This document shows positions 35,358 to 45,885 of a stretch of 64,000 nucleotides of DNA, one piece after another (position 1 is the stretch's first letter; every line of letters starts with the position of its first letter). Both the position numbers and the translations under genes were made by a program. The stretch covers positions 1 through 64,000 of the forward strand of contig NZ_BJVD01000003.1 of NCBI RefSeq assembly GCF_007988965.1. The letters run 5' to 3'. Source of the stretch: Rummeliibacillus stabekisii. Its GTDB lineage: Bacteria; Bacillota; Bacilli; Bacillales_A; Planococcaceae. The notes beneath the pieces are model-generated. The model searched no databases. It was not told where the DNA came from and was given only the letters and a program-made list of their open reading frames with translations.

Positions 35358-35708
35358 TCTTCTTCACAACTTTCCGTAATGGTATATACAAGATTTTATC
35401 ATATTTAAGCCAGTTTAGCTGACTCTGGTGTTAGGTTTTATTCGTTGATTTTTAGCAAAAAAGTAGTTGCTAGGATTGTAGTATTTTAGTAAATGAAAAA
35501 ATGAATGAAGAACTTGCTTACAACATTTAGTTTTTTATGCTTCAGACGATGTTTTCCGTGGGAATCACTGTCCAGGAAGAAACACCATTTTATGAAGTTA
35601 ATCGATTCGATGAGGTTCAATTAGGGGCTAATATTGTTCTATCTCAACATCATTTTCACTTTAAATAAGTATTTTACACCTCCTCTACCTACCATTATCC
35701 GAAGAGAG
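35358..35708. other. 351-bp gap at a synteny junction, no gene supported
   Basis: A 39-codon plus-strand frame (35549-35668) lacks a ribosome site and I do not call it. No convincing promoter or RNA is seen. The genes left of this gap and those right of it lie in separate chromosome regions in B. subtilis (from memory), so this is a rearrangement junction relative to that genome. Confidence 0.5.
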
Positions 35709-35743
35709 AAAAAAACCCGAGGATTTTAAATCATCGGGTTTTT
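35709..35743 (-). terminator. terminator overlapping the dtd stop codon
   Basis: On the minus strand AAAAACCCGATGA forms the upstream arm and TCCTCGGGTTTTTTT the downstream arm plus U tract. The dtd stop codon TGA (35731-35733) lies inside the upstream arm, so the gene ends within its own terminator stem. Confidence 0.85.
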
Positions 35744-36177
35744 GAATCAATAATTATAGTTGTTGGTCCACTGTTGGTCAGCTTCACATCCATCATAGCA
35801 CCGAAGATGCCAGTTTCGACATGTAGGCCAAGAGCAAATAGAGTGCTGTTGAAATACTCCCATAAAAGATGAGCTTCTTCAGGCCGGGCAGCATCTGTAA
35901 AGCTTGGACGATTTCCTTTCTTTGTATCCGCATATAAAGTAAATTGCGAAATGGAAAGAATTGCTCCACCATACTCTTTTATCGAAAGATTCATTTTGCC
36001 GTTTTCATCTTCAAAAATGCGCATTTTAGCGATTTTTTTAGCAATAAAGTCTGCATCCTCTTTCGTATCTCCATGTGTAATGCCGACTAACAAAACAAAG
36101 CCCTGTTCGATGCTTCCTGTTACTTTTCCGTCCACTGTAACAGAGGCTTCTTTGCTTCGTTGAACTACTACTCTCAT
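35731..36177 (-). CDS. dtd: D-aminoacyl-tRNA deacylase
   Basis: 148 residues, the standard length. It hydrolyses D-amino acids (and mischarged Gly) from tRNA. Both active-site motifs are present: SQFTLYAD near residue 77 and the cross-subunit Gly-cisPro motif NSGPTT near 138. It starts with ATG after GGAG and follows relA by 18 bp, the usual relA-dtd pairing in Firmicutes. The C-terminus is encoded within the terminator stem. Confidence 0.96.
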   Translation of the reverse strand: MRVVVQRSKEASVTVDGKVTGSIEQGFVLLVGITHGDTKEDADFIAKKIAKMRIFEDENGKMNLSIKEYGGAILSISQFTLYADTKKGNRPSFTDAARPEEAHLLWEYFNSTLFALGLHVETGIFGAMMDVKLTNSGPTTIIIDSKTR

Positions 36178-36195
36178 GTAATCGTCACTCCAATT

Positions 36196-38388
36196 TTAAT
36201 GTATGACACGTTGCACTAGATAAATATCTGGAATTTGTTTAATGCGTTCTACCACTTTATACAGGTTATGGATATGGCGAATTTTCAACGTCATATTGAT
36301 TGTTGCAATCTTATTCCGATCAGTACGTGCGCTAATAGCAATAATTGGCGTTTTGGTTTCAGTAACTACTTGAATCACTGTATTCAGTAAACCTTCACGA
36401 TCAAAACCTGATATTTCAATATCTACATCAAATAGTTTTTGTTCTGATTCTAGGTTTTTGCTCCATTCAACATCAATCAACCGTTCTTGATCCTCAGCTT
36501 TAATATTAGGACAATCTGCACGATGCACAGAAACACCTCGCCCTTTAGTAATAAAACCGACAATATCATCACCCGGCACCGGATTGCAGCATCGAGACAA
36601 ACGGATCAATAAATTTTCCAAACCTTTTACCATAACACCTGTTTCGGTTACTTTTTCTTTTTGAGGCACTTTCATTTCTTTTGTGATTTTTTCCAGCGTT
36701 TCTTCTTGACTACGTTGCTTTCTCAATGGTTCAGATAAGCGGTTGACTACTTGTACAGCCGTCATTCCATTGAATCCAACTGCCGCAAATATCTCTTCTG
36801 CACTGGCATAATTTAATCTTTCACATACGCGTTTAAAGTTTTCAGGTGTTAATATTTCTTTTGGATCATAGTCTTGCTCAGCAATCTCTTTTTCAATCAT
36901 TTCGCGCCCTTTAGTCACATTGTCCTCGCGTAATTGCTTTTTGAAGAACTGCTTAATTTTATGTTTCGCTTGAGATGATTGGGCTATGTTCAACCAGTCA
37001 CGGCTTGGACCAAACGATTGTTTTGAAGTCATAATCTCAACAATATCGCCTGTATTCAACTTCGTATCTAGGGGCACCATCTTACCATTCACTTTTGAAC
37101 CAATGGTTTTATTACCGATCTCTGAATGGACACGGTAAGCAAAGTCGATAGGAACAGAACCTGCAGGCAATTCGATTACATCACCCTTAGGCGAGAATAC
37201 ATAAACCATGTCAGAAAACAAATCAAATTTTAGCGATTCCATAAATTCTTCAGCGTTCGATGATTCATTTTGGAATTCAAGAATTTCTCTGAACCATGTT
37301 AATTTATTGTCAATATTCGATTTGCTTTGATCAACATTTTTACCTTCTTTGTAAGCCCAGTGTGCAGCTACCCCAAATTCTGCGATCTTATGCATTTCTT
37401 TCGTGCGAATTTGGACTTCAAGAGGATCGCCATATGGACCAATCACAGTGGTATGCAACGACTGATAAAGATTTTGTTTTGGCATAGCTATATAATCTTT
37501 AAATCTTCCTGGCATAGGTTTCCAGAGAGTATGGACTGTACCAAGGACAGCGTAACAATCTTTAATACTATCTACAATTACCCTCACGGCTAAAAGATCG
37601 TATATTTCATTGAATTGTTTATTTTGCATAGACATTTTCCGGTAAATACTGTAAATATGCTTTGGTCTGCCCGAAAGTTCTGCATGGATATGGATTTCAC
37701 CTAACTGATCGTTGATTTCATCCATGACTGATTGTAAATAGTTCTCACGTTCTACGCGTTTTCTTTTCATCAAGTTGACAATTCGATAATATTGCTGAGG
37801 ATTCAAGTAGCGCAAAGCTGTATCCTCTAACTCCCATTTAATCGCACTAATCCCTAAGCGATGTGCTAGTGGAGCGAATATTTCGAGTGTTTCTTTTGAA
37901 ATACGGCGCTGTTTCTCTACAGGTAAGTGTTTTAACGTTCTCATATTATGTAGTCTGTCCGCTAATTTAATCAAAATTACTCGGATATCTTGGGCCATAG
38001 CGACAAACATTTTGCGATGGTTTTCAGCTTGCTGTTCTGCTTTAGATTTATATTTGATTTTCCCTAATTTCGTCACGCCATCTACAAGCATGGCGACTTC
38101 TTCATTGAATTCTTCCACAAGGTTTTCGCGCGTAACAGATGTATCTTCTACGACATCGTGTAAAAAGCCCGCTGCAACCGTCTCTGGATCCATTTGGAGA
38201 TCAGCTAAAATGCCCGCAACTTGCACAGGGTGCAGGATATATGGCTCACCAGAGCTTCTAAATTGCTCTTTATGCGCTTCTTTTGCCACTTCGTATGCTT
38301 TTTTTACAAATGCTACATGTTCATCATTCATATATGATGAGAGTATTGCGAAAACTTCTTCGACTGTCATCACTTGATCTTTCGCCAT
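36196..38388 (-). CDS. relA: bifunctional (p)ppGpp synthetase/hydrolase
   Basis: 730 residues, long RelA/SpoT homologue. Domains in order: HD hydrolase (HDVVEDT near 70, ADRLHNMRT near 140), synthetase ([11 protein letters not shown] and EVQIRT, 300-340), TGS ([17 protein letters not shown], about 390-450), a zinc-finger-like region with [16 protein letters not shown] and a C-terminal ACT domain. Both catalytic centres look intact. It makes and degrades the stringent-response alarmone on starved ribosomes. AAGGTGG precedes ATG at 6 nt. It is the third gene of the recJ-apt-relA-dtd series. Confidence 0.97.
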   Translation of the reverse strand: MAKDQVMTVEEVFAILSSYMNDEHVAFVKKAYEVAKEAHKEQFRSSGEPYILHPVQVAGILADLQMDPETVAAGFLHDVVEDTSVTRENLVEEFNEEVAMLVDGVTKLGKIKYKSKAEQQAENHRKMFVAMAQDIRVILIKLADRLHNMRTLKHLPVEKQRRISKETLEIFAPLAHRLGISAIKWELEDTALRYLNPQQYYRIVNLMKRKRVERENYLQSVMDEINDQLGEIHIHAELSGRPKHIYSIYRKMSMQNKQFNEIYDLLAVRVIVDSIKDCYAVLGTVHTLWKPMPGRFKDYIAMPKQNLYQSLHTTVIGPYGDPLEVQIRTKEMHKIAEFGVAAHWAYKEGKNVDQSKSNIDNKLTWFREILEFQNESSNAEEFMESLKFDLFSDMVYVFSPKGDVIELPAGSVPIDFAYRVHSEIGNKTIGSKVNGKMVPLDTKLNTGDIVEIMTSKQSFGPSRDWLNIAQSSQAKHKIKQFFKKQLREDNVTKGREMIEKEIAEQDYDPKEILTPENFKRVCERLNYASAEEIFAAVGFNGMTAVQVVNRLSEPLRKQRSQEETLEKITKEMKVPQKEKVTETGVMVKGLENLLIRLSRCCNPVPGDDIVGFITKGRGVSVHRADCPNIKAEDQERLIDVEWSKNLESEQKLFDVDIEISGFDREGLLNTVIQVVTETKTPIIAISARTDRNKIATINMTLKIRHIHNLYKVVERIKQIPDIYLVQRVIH

Positions 38389-38441
38389 GATTGCCCACCT
38401 TATTTCATAAATTTGCCGATTGAGTATAAAGTTAATTGTAT

Positions 38442-38471
38442 AAAAAAAATAGCCTGTTTGTAAAGGCTATT
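38442..38471 (-). terminator. terminator after apt
   Basis: AATAGCCT (38448-38455) pairs with AGGCTATT (38464-38471), 8-nt loop; on the minus strand a run of T follows (rc of 38442-38449). It ends transcription between apt and relA. Confidence 0.8.
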
Positions 38472-38476
38472 AGTCC

Positions 38477-38536
38477 CGAAATATTGATATTTCGACAAAT
38501 TTCGCGAGTCTATAATCTACTTGACCACAGACTCGC
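38477..38536 (-). other. two stem-loops upstream of the apt terminator
   Basis: Minus-strand order: AGCGAGTCT/AGACTCGC (38529-38536 with 38504-38511, 17-nt loop), then CGAAATAT/ATATTTCG (38477-38484 with 38487-38494, 2-nt gap, in practice a 4-6 nt loop). Together with the terminator this gives three consecutive hairpins in about 100 nt, which could be a 3'-UTR structure or a small RNA released from the apt transcript. Confidence 0.5.
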
Positions 38537-38548
38537 TATAATAAAAAA

Positions 38549-39061
38549 TTAATATTGCATTAAAGTGAAGACGTCATACCCTTCAATTTTATCGCGACCA
38601 TGAAGTTCTTCTAGTTCAATAAGGAATGCGCAGCCTACCACAACGCCGCCTAATTCTTCTACTAAGCGAATTGCAGCTTCCACTGTTCCGCCAGTCGCTA
38701 ATAAATCATCGACAATCAGCACTTTTTGGCCTGGTTTTACAGCATCGCTATGCATAGTTAAAGTATCCTTGCCATACTCTAAGCCATAATCAGCTGAAAT
38801 GACTTCACGTGGCAATTTGCCCGGTTTACGAACTGGAGCAAAACCAATCTCAAGTGCATAAGCAACAGGGCATCCTGTAATAAAGCCACGAGCTTCTGGA
38901 CCTACGATTAATTCAGCGCCCACTTTTTTAGCATAGTCGACAATTTGGTCAGTTGCATATTTATATGCTTTACCATTATCCATAATTGTAGTGATATCTT
39001 TAAAAGAGATGCCTTCTTTTGGCCAATTCTCTACGATTGTCACATATTGTTTTAAATCCAT
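38549..39061 (-). CDS. apt: adenine phosphoribosyltransferase
   Basis: 170 residues, typical length. A purine-salvage enzyme converting adenine and PRPP to AMP. The PRPP-binding loop is [13 protein letters not shown] near residue 120, with the dimer/flexible loop region ARGF and GPEARGF near 58. It starts with ATG 10 nt after GAGGAGG and overlaps the 3' end of recJ by 10 nt. The recJ-apt-relA order is conserved across Bacillales. Confidence 0.96.
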   Translation of the reverse strand: MDLKQYVTIVENWPKEGISFKDITTIMDNGKAYKYATDQIVDYAKKVGAELIVGPEARGFITGCPVAYALEIGFAPVRKPGKLPREVISADYGLEYGKDTLTMHSDAVKPGQKVLIVDDLLATGGTVEAAIRLVEELGGVVVGCAFLIELEELHGRDKIEGYDVFTLMQY

Positions 39062-41409
39062 TTGCTATGTTCCTCCTCAGAAACTGTTTGACTCTTCATC
39101 CGCGAGTCAAACCACTCTCTTAAATCCTTATAAGGCGCATACAATAAAGTTTGTTCCAATTCCATTTGCTGCTGCCGTTCTTGATAAATGTTCGCGCTTG
39201 TTAAATCCTTTTTCGGTGGATTGTCCACAATTTGAGCGAGACCATTTTCTATTGTAACAAATCCTAGTTCAAAAAACACCTGTGTCATAAAAATTAACGA
39301 ATCACGGCTCCAGCCTTTATGTTTTGCCAATTCCATTAAATGCTCTCTCAGATGGAATGTACGCCTTTTCTTTAAGAAGGAATAGTACCAAACAAATTGT
39401 TCTCTTGTTGGCATAGCATCAAAGTAATGTGACTCTGGAATATAAAAATGGGCATAAACACGTCTTGGATTTGCTTCTTCTAATAATTTTTCGAGCAGTG
39501 AAGCGTTTGTTGGTAAATCGAGCAGCACAACATAGCTTTCTATTTGCTGCGGAGTCATTTTTTCTTCATAAATCATTATTTCAGCAGGTATGAAGGAATC
39601 AAAATACTGCAGGGTTCTGTTTTGAAAAGCGATAAATGTAACTTTTTCTAAAGGAATACTTTGAAGCCATCTCGAAACTTGGCGGATGCCCCGTAGATCA
39701 AATAATTGCCATTCATCTGTTTGGACATCTGCAAGCATAAGCTGGGGTTTTTTCCGGCCATTCCACTCGTTGATCTGCAAATCGCCTGCAAAATTTATTT
39801 TAATGCCATACGTCAATTCATCAGCCAAATATCCTTTATGAAAACCAACTGCATCTAAATCGCCATTCCTGGATGCGATTTGGAGTTTGATATGATTCTC
39901 GTCTGCTCCAATTTTGCGCATTGACTGGATTGTCGCATTTTCAATCGCATAGACAGGCTTTGCAAAACTAGTACCAAATGGAGACAAACGACGTACATCT
40001 TCAATAGAAGTAACGTCAATTTCCTCTACAGCAAGCGGAATATCAATATTTAGGACTGGAGTAAAGTCTTCATCTGTTAAACCTGCCCTCGCTTGTTCAT
40101 CAAGGCGGATGCGGAGCTCGTCAATTTCTTCTACAGCAAGTGTCATTCCTGCTGCCATTGGATGACCGCCAAATGCTAGCAATATTTCGCTATTTTTCGC
40201 AAGCTCCTTATACATATGGAAGCCTTCAATACTGCGGGCAGAACCTTTAGCAGTCCCTTTTTCGAGATCTATTGAGAGTATGATTGCCGGTTTATAGTAT
40301 CTTTCTACAAGCATTGATGCGACTATACCAACAACACCTGGGTTCCATCCTTCATCAGCTAGGACTAGTACTTTTGCATCGCCAATCTCAGGATCATTCT
40401 CCACCATTTCAATTGCCTGCTCGGTAATGTTCGCCACGATTGCTTGTCGTTCTTTATTTTGTTCATTTAAATAGTTCGCCATAGACTGCGCTTCTTCTTT
40501 ATCCTGCGTCATTAAGAAGTCGACCCCCGGTGCAGCATCTCCGAGTCTGCCTAATGCATTTAGCCGTGGTGCAAAACCAAAACCAATTGTCTCTTCATCA
40601 ATATCTTGTGCTTTAACACCAGCAATTTGGCAAAGTGCTTGAATAGCAGGTTGTTTAGATTGTTGAAGCGCTTCTATTCCCGCTTTTACTAAATAACGAT
40701 TTTCATCCAATAATGGCACCAAATCGGCAACTGTACCAATCGCGACAAAGGGGAGGAGATGTTGCGGCAACTCACCGTAGAGAGCATGTGCTACTTTAAA
40801 TGCTACCCCAACACCAGCAAGCTCTCCAAAAGGATAATGGCCATCCGGATGTCTCGGATGGATAATCACATCTGCATTAGGCAACTCTTCACCAGGCTCA
40901 TGGTGATCTGTCACTATGATATCCATCCCCAACTCTTTAGCGACTTGCACTTCATGATTGCCAGCGATTCCATTATCGACAGTAATAATCAGCTGAAATC
41001 CATCTTCATATGCTTGTCGAAACAATCGCTCACTTGGTCCATATCCATCAATAAAACGATTAGGAATAATGTGATGGACATCAGCTCCCAAATCTACTAA
41101 AGCCGTTTTTAGAACAGTAGTGCTTGTAATGCCATCGGCGTCATAGTCTCCATATATTAAAACTTTTTCTTTATTTTGTATCGCTTGTTTTATACGATCT
41201 ACTGCATCGTGCATACCATACAAATCGTAAGGATCGTGTACTGAATGTTCATCGACCATTAAAAAAGCACGCGCAGATTCAACAGTGTCAAAACCGCGTG
41301 CGACTAATATTTTAGCTGAGATAGGTGATAAACGAAGCTCTTTTTCTAGCATTTCCACAAGTCGTTCATCAGGGCGATTGATACGCCATCTCTTCTCTGT
41401 TGCTGTCAT
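39052..41409 (-). CDS. recJ: single-stranded-DNA-specific exonuclease RecJ
   Basis: About 785 residues, long Bacillus form. DHH/DHHA1 nuclease core: [11 protein letters not shown] (motif I), TVDNG (II), VTDHHEPGE (III, DHH) and GGHPMAAGM (DHHA1) are all intact. An OB-fold and a Bacillus-specific C-terminal domain follow. It degrades 5' ssDNA ends in recombination and base-excision repair. The start is the ATG at 41409 with GGGAG 7 nt upstream; the reading from 41427 includes the ribosome site. A minus-strand TATAAT lies near 41430. The gene overlaps apt. Confidence 0.95.
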   Translation of the reverse strand: MTATEKRWRINRPDERLVEMLEKELRLSPISAKILVARGFDTVESARAFLMVDEHSVHDPYDLYGMHDAVDRIKQAIQNKEKVLIYGDYDADGITSTTVLKTALVDLGADVHHIIPNRFIDGYGPSERLFRQAYEDGFQLIITVDNGIAGNHEVQVAKELGMDIIVTDHHEPGEELPNADVIIHPRHPDGHYPFGELAGVGVAFKVAHALYGELPQHLLPFVAIGTVADLVPLLDENRYLVKAGIEALQQSKQPAIQALCQIAGVKAQDIDEETIGFGFAPRLNALGRLGDAAPGVDFLMTQDKEEAQSMANYLNEQNKERQAIVANITEQAIEMVENDPEIGDAKVLVLADEGWNPGVVGIVASMLVERYYKPAIILSIDLEKGTAKGSARSIEGFHMYKELAKNSEILLAFGGHPMAAGMTLAVEEIDELRIRLDEQARAGLTDEDFTPVLNIDIPLAVEEIDVTSIEDVRRLSPFGTSFAKPVYAIENATIQSMRKIGADENHIKLQIASRNGDLDAVGFHKGYLADELTYGIKINFAGDLQINEWNGRKKPQLMLADVQTDEWQLFDLRGIRQVSRWLQSIPLEKVTFIAFQNRTLQYFDSFIPAEIMIYEEKMTPQQIESYVVLLDLPTNASLLEKLLEEANPRRVYAHFYIPESHYFDAMPTREQFVWYYSFLKKRRTFHLREHLMELAKHKGWSRDSLIFMTQVFFELGFVTIENGLAQIVDNPPKKDLTSANIYQERQQQMELEQTLLYAPYKDLREWFDSRMKSQTVSEEEHSKWI

Positions 41410-41529
41410 TTCGTCACTCCCTATCATTCTATTATACAGAAGTAAGCTTATAGATTGAAAGCAGAATGGCCAAAATAAGACCTCTACATGCTAGAGTTAC
41501 CGCTCTTATACCAATACCAAAATTACTTG

Positions 41530-42945
41530 TTAGGATTGCGTACGGAATGTCTTTTCAACTCCAGGCGACAGCCTTCCATCTTTCCCTCTTGTCTTGATTT
41601 CCACTTTATACGTCGTTTTTTTCTTCAAATTAGTGAATTTATAGCGATCTGTATTGATAGTTTTTACATAGCTTCCGTTTAAGTAAATACGGTAGTTTCC
41701 ACTTTGGCTATTCAGACTTTTAGTTGCTTTAATTACAGCTACTGCAGAAGAGCTGGTAATATTGCTTATCTGTATATCCTGTACGTCATTCGGCAGAGGA
41801 TGACTGAAATCAATCAATCCATAGCCATATAAAGGATCCTTCCCCTTTACACCCAAATCAATCGTATAGTCCCGTAGAGCTTTCCTTAATTGACTACTGG
41901 TCGCGCGGGGATATTGTTGCTTCAGTAATGCGAGAAAACCAGTCACATGTGGCGTGGCAAATGATGTGCCTGAACCTAATCTTCTATTTCCTTGAAGATC
42001 AGTAGAATAAACACTGTTACCAGGTGCTGCAAACTCTATCTGCGTACCCGTGTTCGAAAAAGATGAAATACGGCTTTGCTTGTCTATGGATGAGACGGCA
42101 ATAACTTGGCTATAACGTGCGGGATATTCAACATTTTCCCCATTGCCATCATTCCCCGCTGCTGCCACTAAGATGATACCTGCTTTTGATGTTTTTGCAA
42201 TAGCATTCCTTAAAATAGCATCATCCATTTTCATACCAAGTGATAGATTTACAATATCTATTTTATGTGCAATTGACCAATCAAGCGCTTTTAATATTGC
42301 CTGAATGGGCGCTCCATCAGGTTTAAAAACCTTTAAACTGTATAGTGACATATCCGGCGCAACACCTAATAAGTTATTTCTTGCATTACCTAATAGAATG
42401 CCTGCGATGAAGGTACCATGGCCATCGTTATCATAAGGAGAACTTTCGTCTATTAAAGTTGAACGTACATCCTGAACGAATGAATAGCGGTAAACATTTG
42501 GCCAATTGACTTTGGAAGTCACTCCTGTATCTATGAGTGCAACCTTTACACTTTTGCCACTAAGCCCATTCGTCCATGCATTGCTTGCATGGATTAAAGA
42601 CATATTCCAATTAAGTGCTGATGGTATCTCACTGCCTTGTTTTTTCTCAGGCATTGAAAAGAGATGTGTATCTTTTTTTATTGTTTCAACTTTTACAATT
42701 GAGGAGCTCTTTTTGAGTCTCCTAATATCTGCTTTATTAAAAGTGCCAGCAATTGTCTGTAAGTGATGATAATTTTGTTCTACATGTTTTGCTGCAGTTA
42801 AAACCTGTTTTTCTCCAACTGAGTTGCGATAAATAATCATAGCTTGTTGAGTTGTAGGATTGCTTGCCTTTGCTAAATAAGGAAAGCATAGAATTAAAAG
42901 CGCGAATGTAGTCAATAAACTGATGAGCAATCTATTATTCTTCAT
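41530..42945 (-). CDS. secreted subtilisin-family serine protease (S8) with FN3-like C-terminus
   Basis: 471 residues. A signal peptide (MKNNRLLISLLTTFALLIL to AKA, cleavage near 28) and a short propeptide-like segment precede the subtilase domain (about 115-380). The catalytic triad is intact: Asp in ALIDTGV near 138, His in DGHGTFIAG near 176, Ser in GTSFATPH near 326, and the oxyanion Asn in AAGNDG. The C-terminal 90 residues form a fibronectin-III-like domain. It is exported, perhaps for nutrition or wall/spore processing; the substrate is unknown. It is a single gene between recJ and secDF and is not part of the usual Bacillales order. Confidence 0.93.
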   Translation of the reverse strand: MKNNRLLISLLTTFALLILCFPYLAKASNPTTQQAMIIYRNSVGEKQVLTAAKHVEQNYHHLQTIAGTFNKADIRRLKKSSSIVKVETIKKDTHLFSMPEKKQGSEIPSALNWNMSLIHASNAWTNGLSGKSVKVALIDTGVTSKVNWPNVYRYSFVQDVRSTLIDESSPYDNDGHGTFIAGILLGNARNNLLGVAPDMSLYSLKVFKPDGAPIQAILKALDWSIAHKIDIVNLSLGMKMDDAILRNAIAKTSKAGIILVAAAGNDGNGENVEYPARYSQVIAVSSIDKQSRISSFSNTGTQIEFAAPGNSVYSTDLQGNRRLGSGTSFATPHVTGFLALLKQQYPRATSSQLRKALRDYTIDLGVKGKDPLYGYGLIDFSHPLPNDVQDIQISNITSSSAVAVIKATKSLNSQSGNYRIYLNGSYVKTINTDRYKFTNLKKKTTYKVEIKTRGKDGRLSPGVEKTFRTQS

Positions 42946-43031
42946 TATGTAGTCTCCTGTTTTAGGTATAGCGTCAAGCTCGATTATAAATCAACTCCAG
43001 TAAAAACGTTATAAAAATTTTTTAGAAATAT

Positions 43032-43071
43032 AAAAAAATCCATCCACACGATCATCATCAAGTGGATGGAT
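43032..43071 (-). terminator. terminator of secDF
   Basis: A 10-bp perfect stem ATCCATCCAC with its complement (to 43071), then T7 on the minus strand, 8 nt beyond the secDF stop. Confidence 0.88.
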
Positions 43072-43078
43072 TAAAATT

Positions 43079-45346
43079 TTACACAACAGGCTCGTCTGTG
43101 CCCCATTGTTTTTTCTTTTTGCCTACATCTACATTACCTTTTTTCTTCATCTCACGCACTTTCAATACATACCAAACTTGTGCAGCGATGTAGATGGAAG
43201 AGTAAATACCTGTAATTAAACCGATCAATAAAGCGATCGAGAACGTAGTGATAGAGCTTGCGCCGAAAATCATTAACGCAACTACAACGATAATCACAGT
43301 TAATACTGTATTTACAGAACGTCCTAATGTTTGGCGAAGTGATTTGTTTACAATATGCGCCAACTCATCTGGACTCTTAATTTTATTCACACGGTGTAAG
43401 TTTTCACGAATCCGGTCAAATGTAACGATGGTGTCATTAATCGAATAACCGACAATAGTCAGTACAGCTGCGATAAATGTAATATCTACTTCTATACGGA
43501 ATAAACTAAAGATCGCCACCATAAAGAATACATCATGCAATAGCGAGACAATCGCACCAACACCCATTCGCCATTCAAATCGGAATGCAACGTAGATTAT
43601 TATGCCAATCGCTGCATAAATTAATGCTTTGATCGCATTTTTAATCAGTTCTTGTCCGATTGTAGGGGACACGGTACTGATTGCTGGCTCATGACCAAAT
43701 TCTTTCTTGAAGTCCGCTTTCATCTGTTTCACTTCATCTTTTGTGAAGTCATCTTTATAACGGATGACAGCCCGATCTTTGTTACCGGAAATTACGACAT
43801 CATCTGATTTAAAACCAGCCTTTTTAAGATAAGACTCCACACCATCCGTTGTGAGAGAATGTTCTGATTGAACTTCTACACGGGAACCACTAGAGAAGTC
43901 AATACCTAGATTCAAACGGAAAATGCCTAACACAATCATCCCTGCGATGATTAAAACTGCTGACAAAGCAAAGAATTTATTGCGGTTGTGCACAAAATCG
44001 AGACGATCAAAACGTGTTGTTAAATCAAGTGTATCCACGCCTTCTTCAATTTTATGGACGCGTTTTGGATTGACGCCGAACCATCGAACTTTTCCATCTA
44101 AGTAGCCACTATTCACCAGTAGTCCTAAGAGGACACGTGTCCCCCATACTGCAGTCAAGAAGCTGACTAGAATAGAAATGATTAATGTTGTCGCAAAACC
44201 TTTTACAGAGCTTACACCTAAGACGAATAATACGCCGGCCGCAAGCAATGTCGTAATATTGGCATCGAAAATAGCTGTAAATGAAGATTTAGAGCCTGAT
44301 TTAAATGCGGCTTTGACTGTTTTGCCGACACGCAGTTCTTCTTTAATCCGCTCATACATAAGGATATTAGCATCAACTGCCATACCTATCCCGAGCACTA
44401 ACGCTGCGATACCCGGCAATGTCAATACAGCATTGATCCAATCAAAAATAACTAATGTGATAAATGTAAAGATCAGTAGCGTTATGTCTGCTACTAAACC
44501 TGGTAAACGGTAAACTAATAGCATAAAGATAAAGATAACTGCTACACCAATGATACTAGCCATTACCGTGCTTTTTAGCGCTTCATCACCGAACTGTGCT
44601 CCCACAGAAGTGGAGTACATTTCTTTCAGCTTCGCTGGAAGAGCACCGGCATTCAAAATACCTGCTAAGTCTTTCGTTTCTTGTACAGTAAAGCTCCCTG
44701 TAATTTGGACATCTTTAGAGTTGATTTCCTTTGTTACTTGTGGAGCAGAAACGAATTGAGGATCTGCTTTGACAGCTTCTTTCTTATAAGAAGATTTGCC
44801 TTCTTCAAAGTCTAGCCAAATGACTAATAAGTTATTTGGTGTGCCCATTGCTGCAATTTTGCTTGTCACTTGTCCGAATTTATCCGGATCTTTCAGTTTT
44901 AGGGTAACCATTGGACGGCCCTGTTCATCAAAAGATGGCTTAGCTCCGCCTTGTTGAAGGTCATTCCCATCAAGCAATACTTTATCATTCACGTCACGGA
45001 AAGTAAGGTTTGCCTGATTTGACAAAACATCTCTCGCTGACTCTTGGTCCTTGACGCCCGCTAATTGAACGCGGATTCGGTCGCCGCTTTCTATTTGGAT
45101 GCTCGGTTCACTTACGCCGAGGACATTGACACGTCTGCTGATCGCATCAGCAGTTGCTTTTACATCACTTTCAGTGATTTTTTGTCCTTTTTTCAGCGGC
45201 TCAACTTGATAAAGCACCTCGAATCCACCTTGCAAGTCTAGGCCTAAGTTAATGTTACTTAGTACGCCTTTTACGGTCGTTCCCATAAGAGAGCCGATTA
45301 CAACGACAATCAGTAGAAACGCGACGATTCGGCTTTTCAATTTCAT
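43079..45346 (-). CDS. secDF: protein translocase subunits SecD and SecF, fused
   Basis: 755 residues, a natural SecD-SecF fusion as in B. subtilis. The SecD half has an N-terminal helix, LGLDLQGG (motif D1), the extracytoplasmic P1 region and five membrane helices. The SecF half begins near 450 and has the equivalent LGIDFSSGS. About 12 membrane helices in total. It uses proton motive force to help pull secreted proteins out of SecYEG. The ATG follows AGGAGG at 8 nt. A remarkably structured 5' region precedes it. Confidence 0.96.
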   Translation of the reverse strand: MKLKSRIVAFLLIVVVIGSLMGTTVKGVLSNINLGLDLQGGFEVLYQVEPLKKGQKITESDVKATADAISRRVNVLGVSEPSIQIESGDRIRVQLAGVKDQESARDVLSNQANLTFRDVNDKVLLDGNDLQQGGAKPSFDEQGRPMVTLKLKDPDKFGQVTSKIAAMGTPNNLLVIWLDFEEGKSSYKKEAVKADPQFVSAPQVTKEINSKDVQITGSFTVQETKDLAGILNAGALPAKLKEMYSTSVGAQFGDEALKSTVMASIIGVAVIFIFMLLVYRLPGLVADITLLIFTFITLVIFDWINAVLTLPGIAALVLGIGMAVDANILMYERIKEELRVGKTVKAAFKSGSKSSFTAIFDANITTLLAAGVLFVLGVSSVKGFATTLIISILVSFLTAVWGTRVLLGLLVNSGYLDGKVRWFGVNPKRVHKIEEGVDTLDLTTRFDRLDFVHNRNKFFALSAVLIIAGMIVLGIFRLNLGIDFSSGSRVEVQSEHSLTTDGVESYLKKAGFKSDDVVISGNKDRAVIRYKDDFTKDEVKQMKADFKKEFGHEPAISTVSPTIGQELIKNAIKALIYAAIGIIIYVAFRFEWRMGVGAIVSLLHDVFFMVAIFSLFRIEVDITFIAAVLTIVGYSINDTIVTFDRIRENLHRVNKIKSPDELAHIVNKSLRQTLGRSVNTVLTVIIVVVALMIFGASSITTFSIALLIGLITGIYSSIYIAAQVWYVLKVREMKKKGNVDVGKKKKQWGTDEPVV

Positions 45347-45885
45347 TAAAACTTCCTCCTAATAAAGTGAAACTTTAATCAGCAAAGGTTTAATCTCTAC
45401 TGATTGATTAGTTGAACCAATCGGGCATGAGTGGGCCACTTTCTTTGACAAAACTCTTATATTTACTGTTTTGAGAAAGGCACAAAGTACCCAGTCATGC
45501 GGAAACACTTGCAGTAAAATTACTGACCAAAGTAAACGAATCATAAGTTATGTATGGTTGTGTAAATTGTTCATTACTACTTTGTATAAAAGTTTGTCCT
45601 AGTTCAAAACAAATGCACAATTACGCGATTGATTCGCCACTTAAGCAGCATTCTCTGTAATTTTCCTTCTATTGTTTCGTTTTCTCAATTTGAATGTATA
45701 ACACGTTTATTATGAAACACGATTGCCTACCTGTCAAATCAATCTTCGATACTTTCTGTCATTTTAGAAGGAGTTTTATCAATATCCATGTTATTTTGAC
45801 ATACAGATAAAGGAAAAATATCATCAATAAAATTTTTTGTTTCTACATTATAAATGAAACATAAAAACCATAAAACCCCATTTAT
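45347..45885 (-). promoter_or_regulatory. 539-bp region with a large secDF leader hairpin
   Basis: On the minus strand a long hairpin spans 45425-45500: GCATGACTGGG (rc of 45490-45500) pairs with CCCACTCATGC (rc of 45425-45435) with one mismatch. Inside it CTTTCTCAAAAC (rc 45468-45479) pairs with GTTTTG-TCAA-AGAAAG (rc 45439-45454). A 61-codon frame (45359-45544) with a hydrophobic N-terminus (MIRLLWSVILLQVF) runs through the hairpin, and its TAG lies in the secDF Shine-Dalgarno. That frame has no Shine-Dalgarno of its own, so I do not call it as a gene. The remaining 45560-45885 shows nothing I can support. Confidence 0.5.

Noticed and set aside
35549-35668. 39-codon plus-strand frame between dinG and dtd
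   Set aside because: No ribosome site, no terminator and no recognisable sequence; may be chance or a gene remnant.
45359-45544. 61-codon frame before secDF as an ordinary gene
   Set aside because: No Shine-Dalgarno and it coincides with a large hairpin; kept only as a possible regulatory uORF in the findings.
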